NCBI GenBank assembly: GCA_035295745.1
Contig: DATGIL010000015.1
Location: 62,001-126,000 of the forward strand
Direction of reading: 5' to 3'
Origin: JAIQFL01 sp035295745
GTDB taxonomy: Bacteria > Acidobacteriota > Terriglobia > Bryobacterales > Bryobacteraceae
DNA: 64,000 nt
The notes under the pieces were generated by a model. The model worked only from the letters and a program-made list of their open reading frames with translations, was not told where the DNA came from and ran no database searches. Positions 63,834-64,000 of this stretch are shown here, piece by piece; the first letter of the stretch is position 1; each line of letters begins with the position of its first letter. A program made the position numbers and the translations under genes.

Positions 63834-64000
63834 CGCGGCGCTGGACGTTTCGCCATTACGGGAGAGATCGCCGCGAACGCCAGCACGATCAGAGCTAGCG
63901 AGTGGCCATAGGTATAGTCCATCATTCCCATCACTAAAAACCCGGCCAACCCCATCAGGCCGCTTCTGGACAGGAATCGCGACTCGCGTGTGGCTGCCCA
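63779..64000 (-). CDS. O-antigen ligase/polymerase-like membrane protein, C-terminal end only
   Basis: An open minus-strand frame enters from the right edge and stops at 63779-63781, overlapping the ABC exporter 3' end. Its 73 visible residues contain two hydrophobic stretches with GLAGFLVMGMMDYTYGHSLALIV, like the last helices of Wzy/WaaL-type proteins. The rest is outside the window, so the call is tentative. Confidence 0.45.
   Translation of the reverse strand, partial: WAATRESRFLSRSGLMGLAGFLVMGMMDYTYGHSLALIVLAFAAISPVMAKRPAPRQIASNSSSSICFCDRSA

Overview
The window looks like a chromosomal piece of an acidobacterium of the Solibacter/Bryobacter type. The grounds are high GC, secreted NHL and sialidase-like beta-propellers, many Ser/Thr kinase features, a wreck of the Solibacter-type C-terminal domain (TIGR03437) near 26.4 kb, and dispersed repeats. 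This is inference from gene content; no rRNA is present to confirm it.

Layout. 0-5.5 kb: secreted proteins (a PHP/DUF3604-like protein cut by the window edge, and an NHL + triple discoidin protein). 5.5-6.55 kb: 14 tandem copies of a roughly 71-bp repeat. 6.5-14.6 kb: hybrid histidine kinase, GT39-like membrane protein, M1 peptidase, small secreted protein, aldo/keto reductase. 14.6-25.2 kb: type VI secretion block (tssK-tssL-tssM) with a Ser/Thr kinase-FGE fusion and a divergent tail-anchored protein carrying 13 copies of a GEF[TS] motif. 25.3-26.1 kb: FliA/WhiG-like sigma factor. 26.4-27.2 kb: TIGR03437 relic, a candidate small RNA with promoter and terminator, degraded repeat copies.

27.3-31.2 kb is the most remarkable region, an RNA-repair island. 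Six tRNA genes (Gly, His, Arg, Lys, Asn, Lys), some with odd identity or anticodon-loop bases, lie 26 nt upstream of a Ro60/Rsr TROVE gene. Four tandem Y RNAs follow, then rtcB RNA ligase. The last Y RNA contains a permuted tRNA-like module (T-arm, acceptor strand, tetraloop, acceptor strand, D-arm), as in YrlA RNAs. The four RNAs share an 8-bp-class terminal helix, a conserved CGAATGC/CTTGTCG internal loop and a second helix with compensatory base changes. I inferred all RNA structures by hand.

32.6-53.7 kb: a surface polysaccharide locus with rmlA-rmlC-rmlB (no rmlD seen), about ten glycosyltransferases, an ABC exporter whose permease carries an extra N-terminal beta-rich domain, a Wzt ATPase with a C-terminal domain, and a methyltransferase with a long coiled coil overlapping wzt (possible chain terminator and ruler). 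A MITE-like element sits at 38.6 kb. 54-64 kb: mqnA, secreted and membrane proteins, HNH protein, LarA-like protein, CDP-alcohol phosphatidyltransferase, YdcF-like protein, MsbA-like ABC exporter, and the end of a probable O-antigen ligase-like gene.
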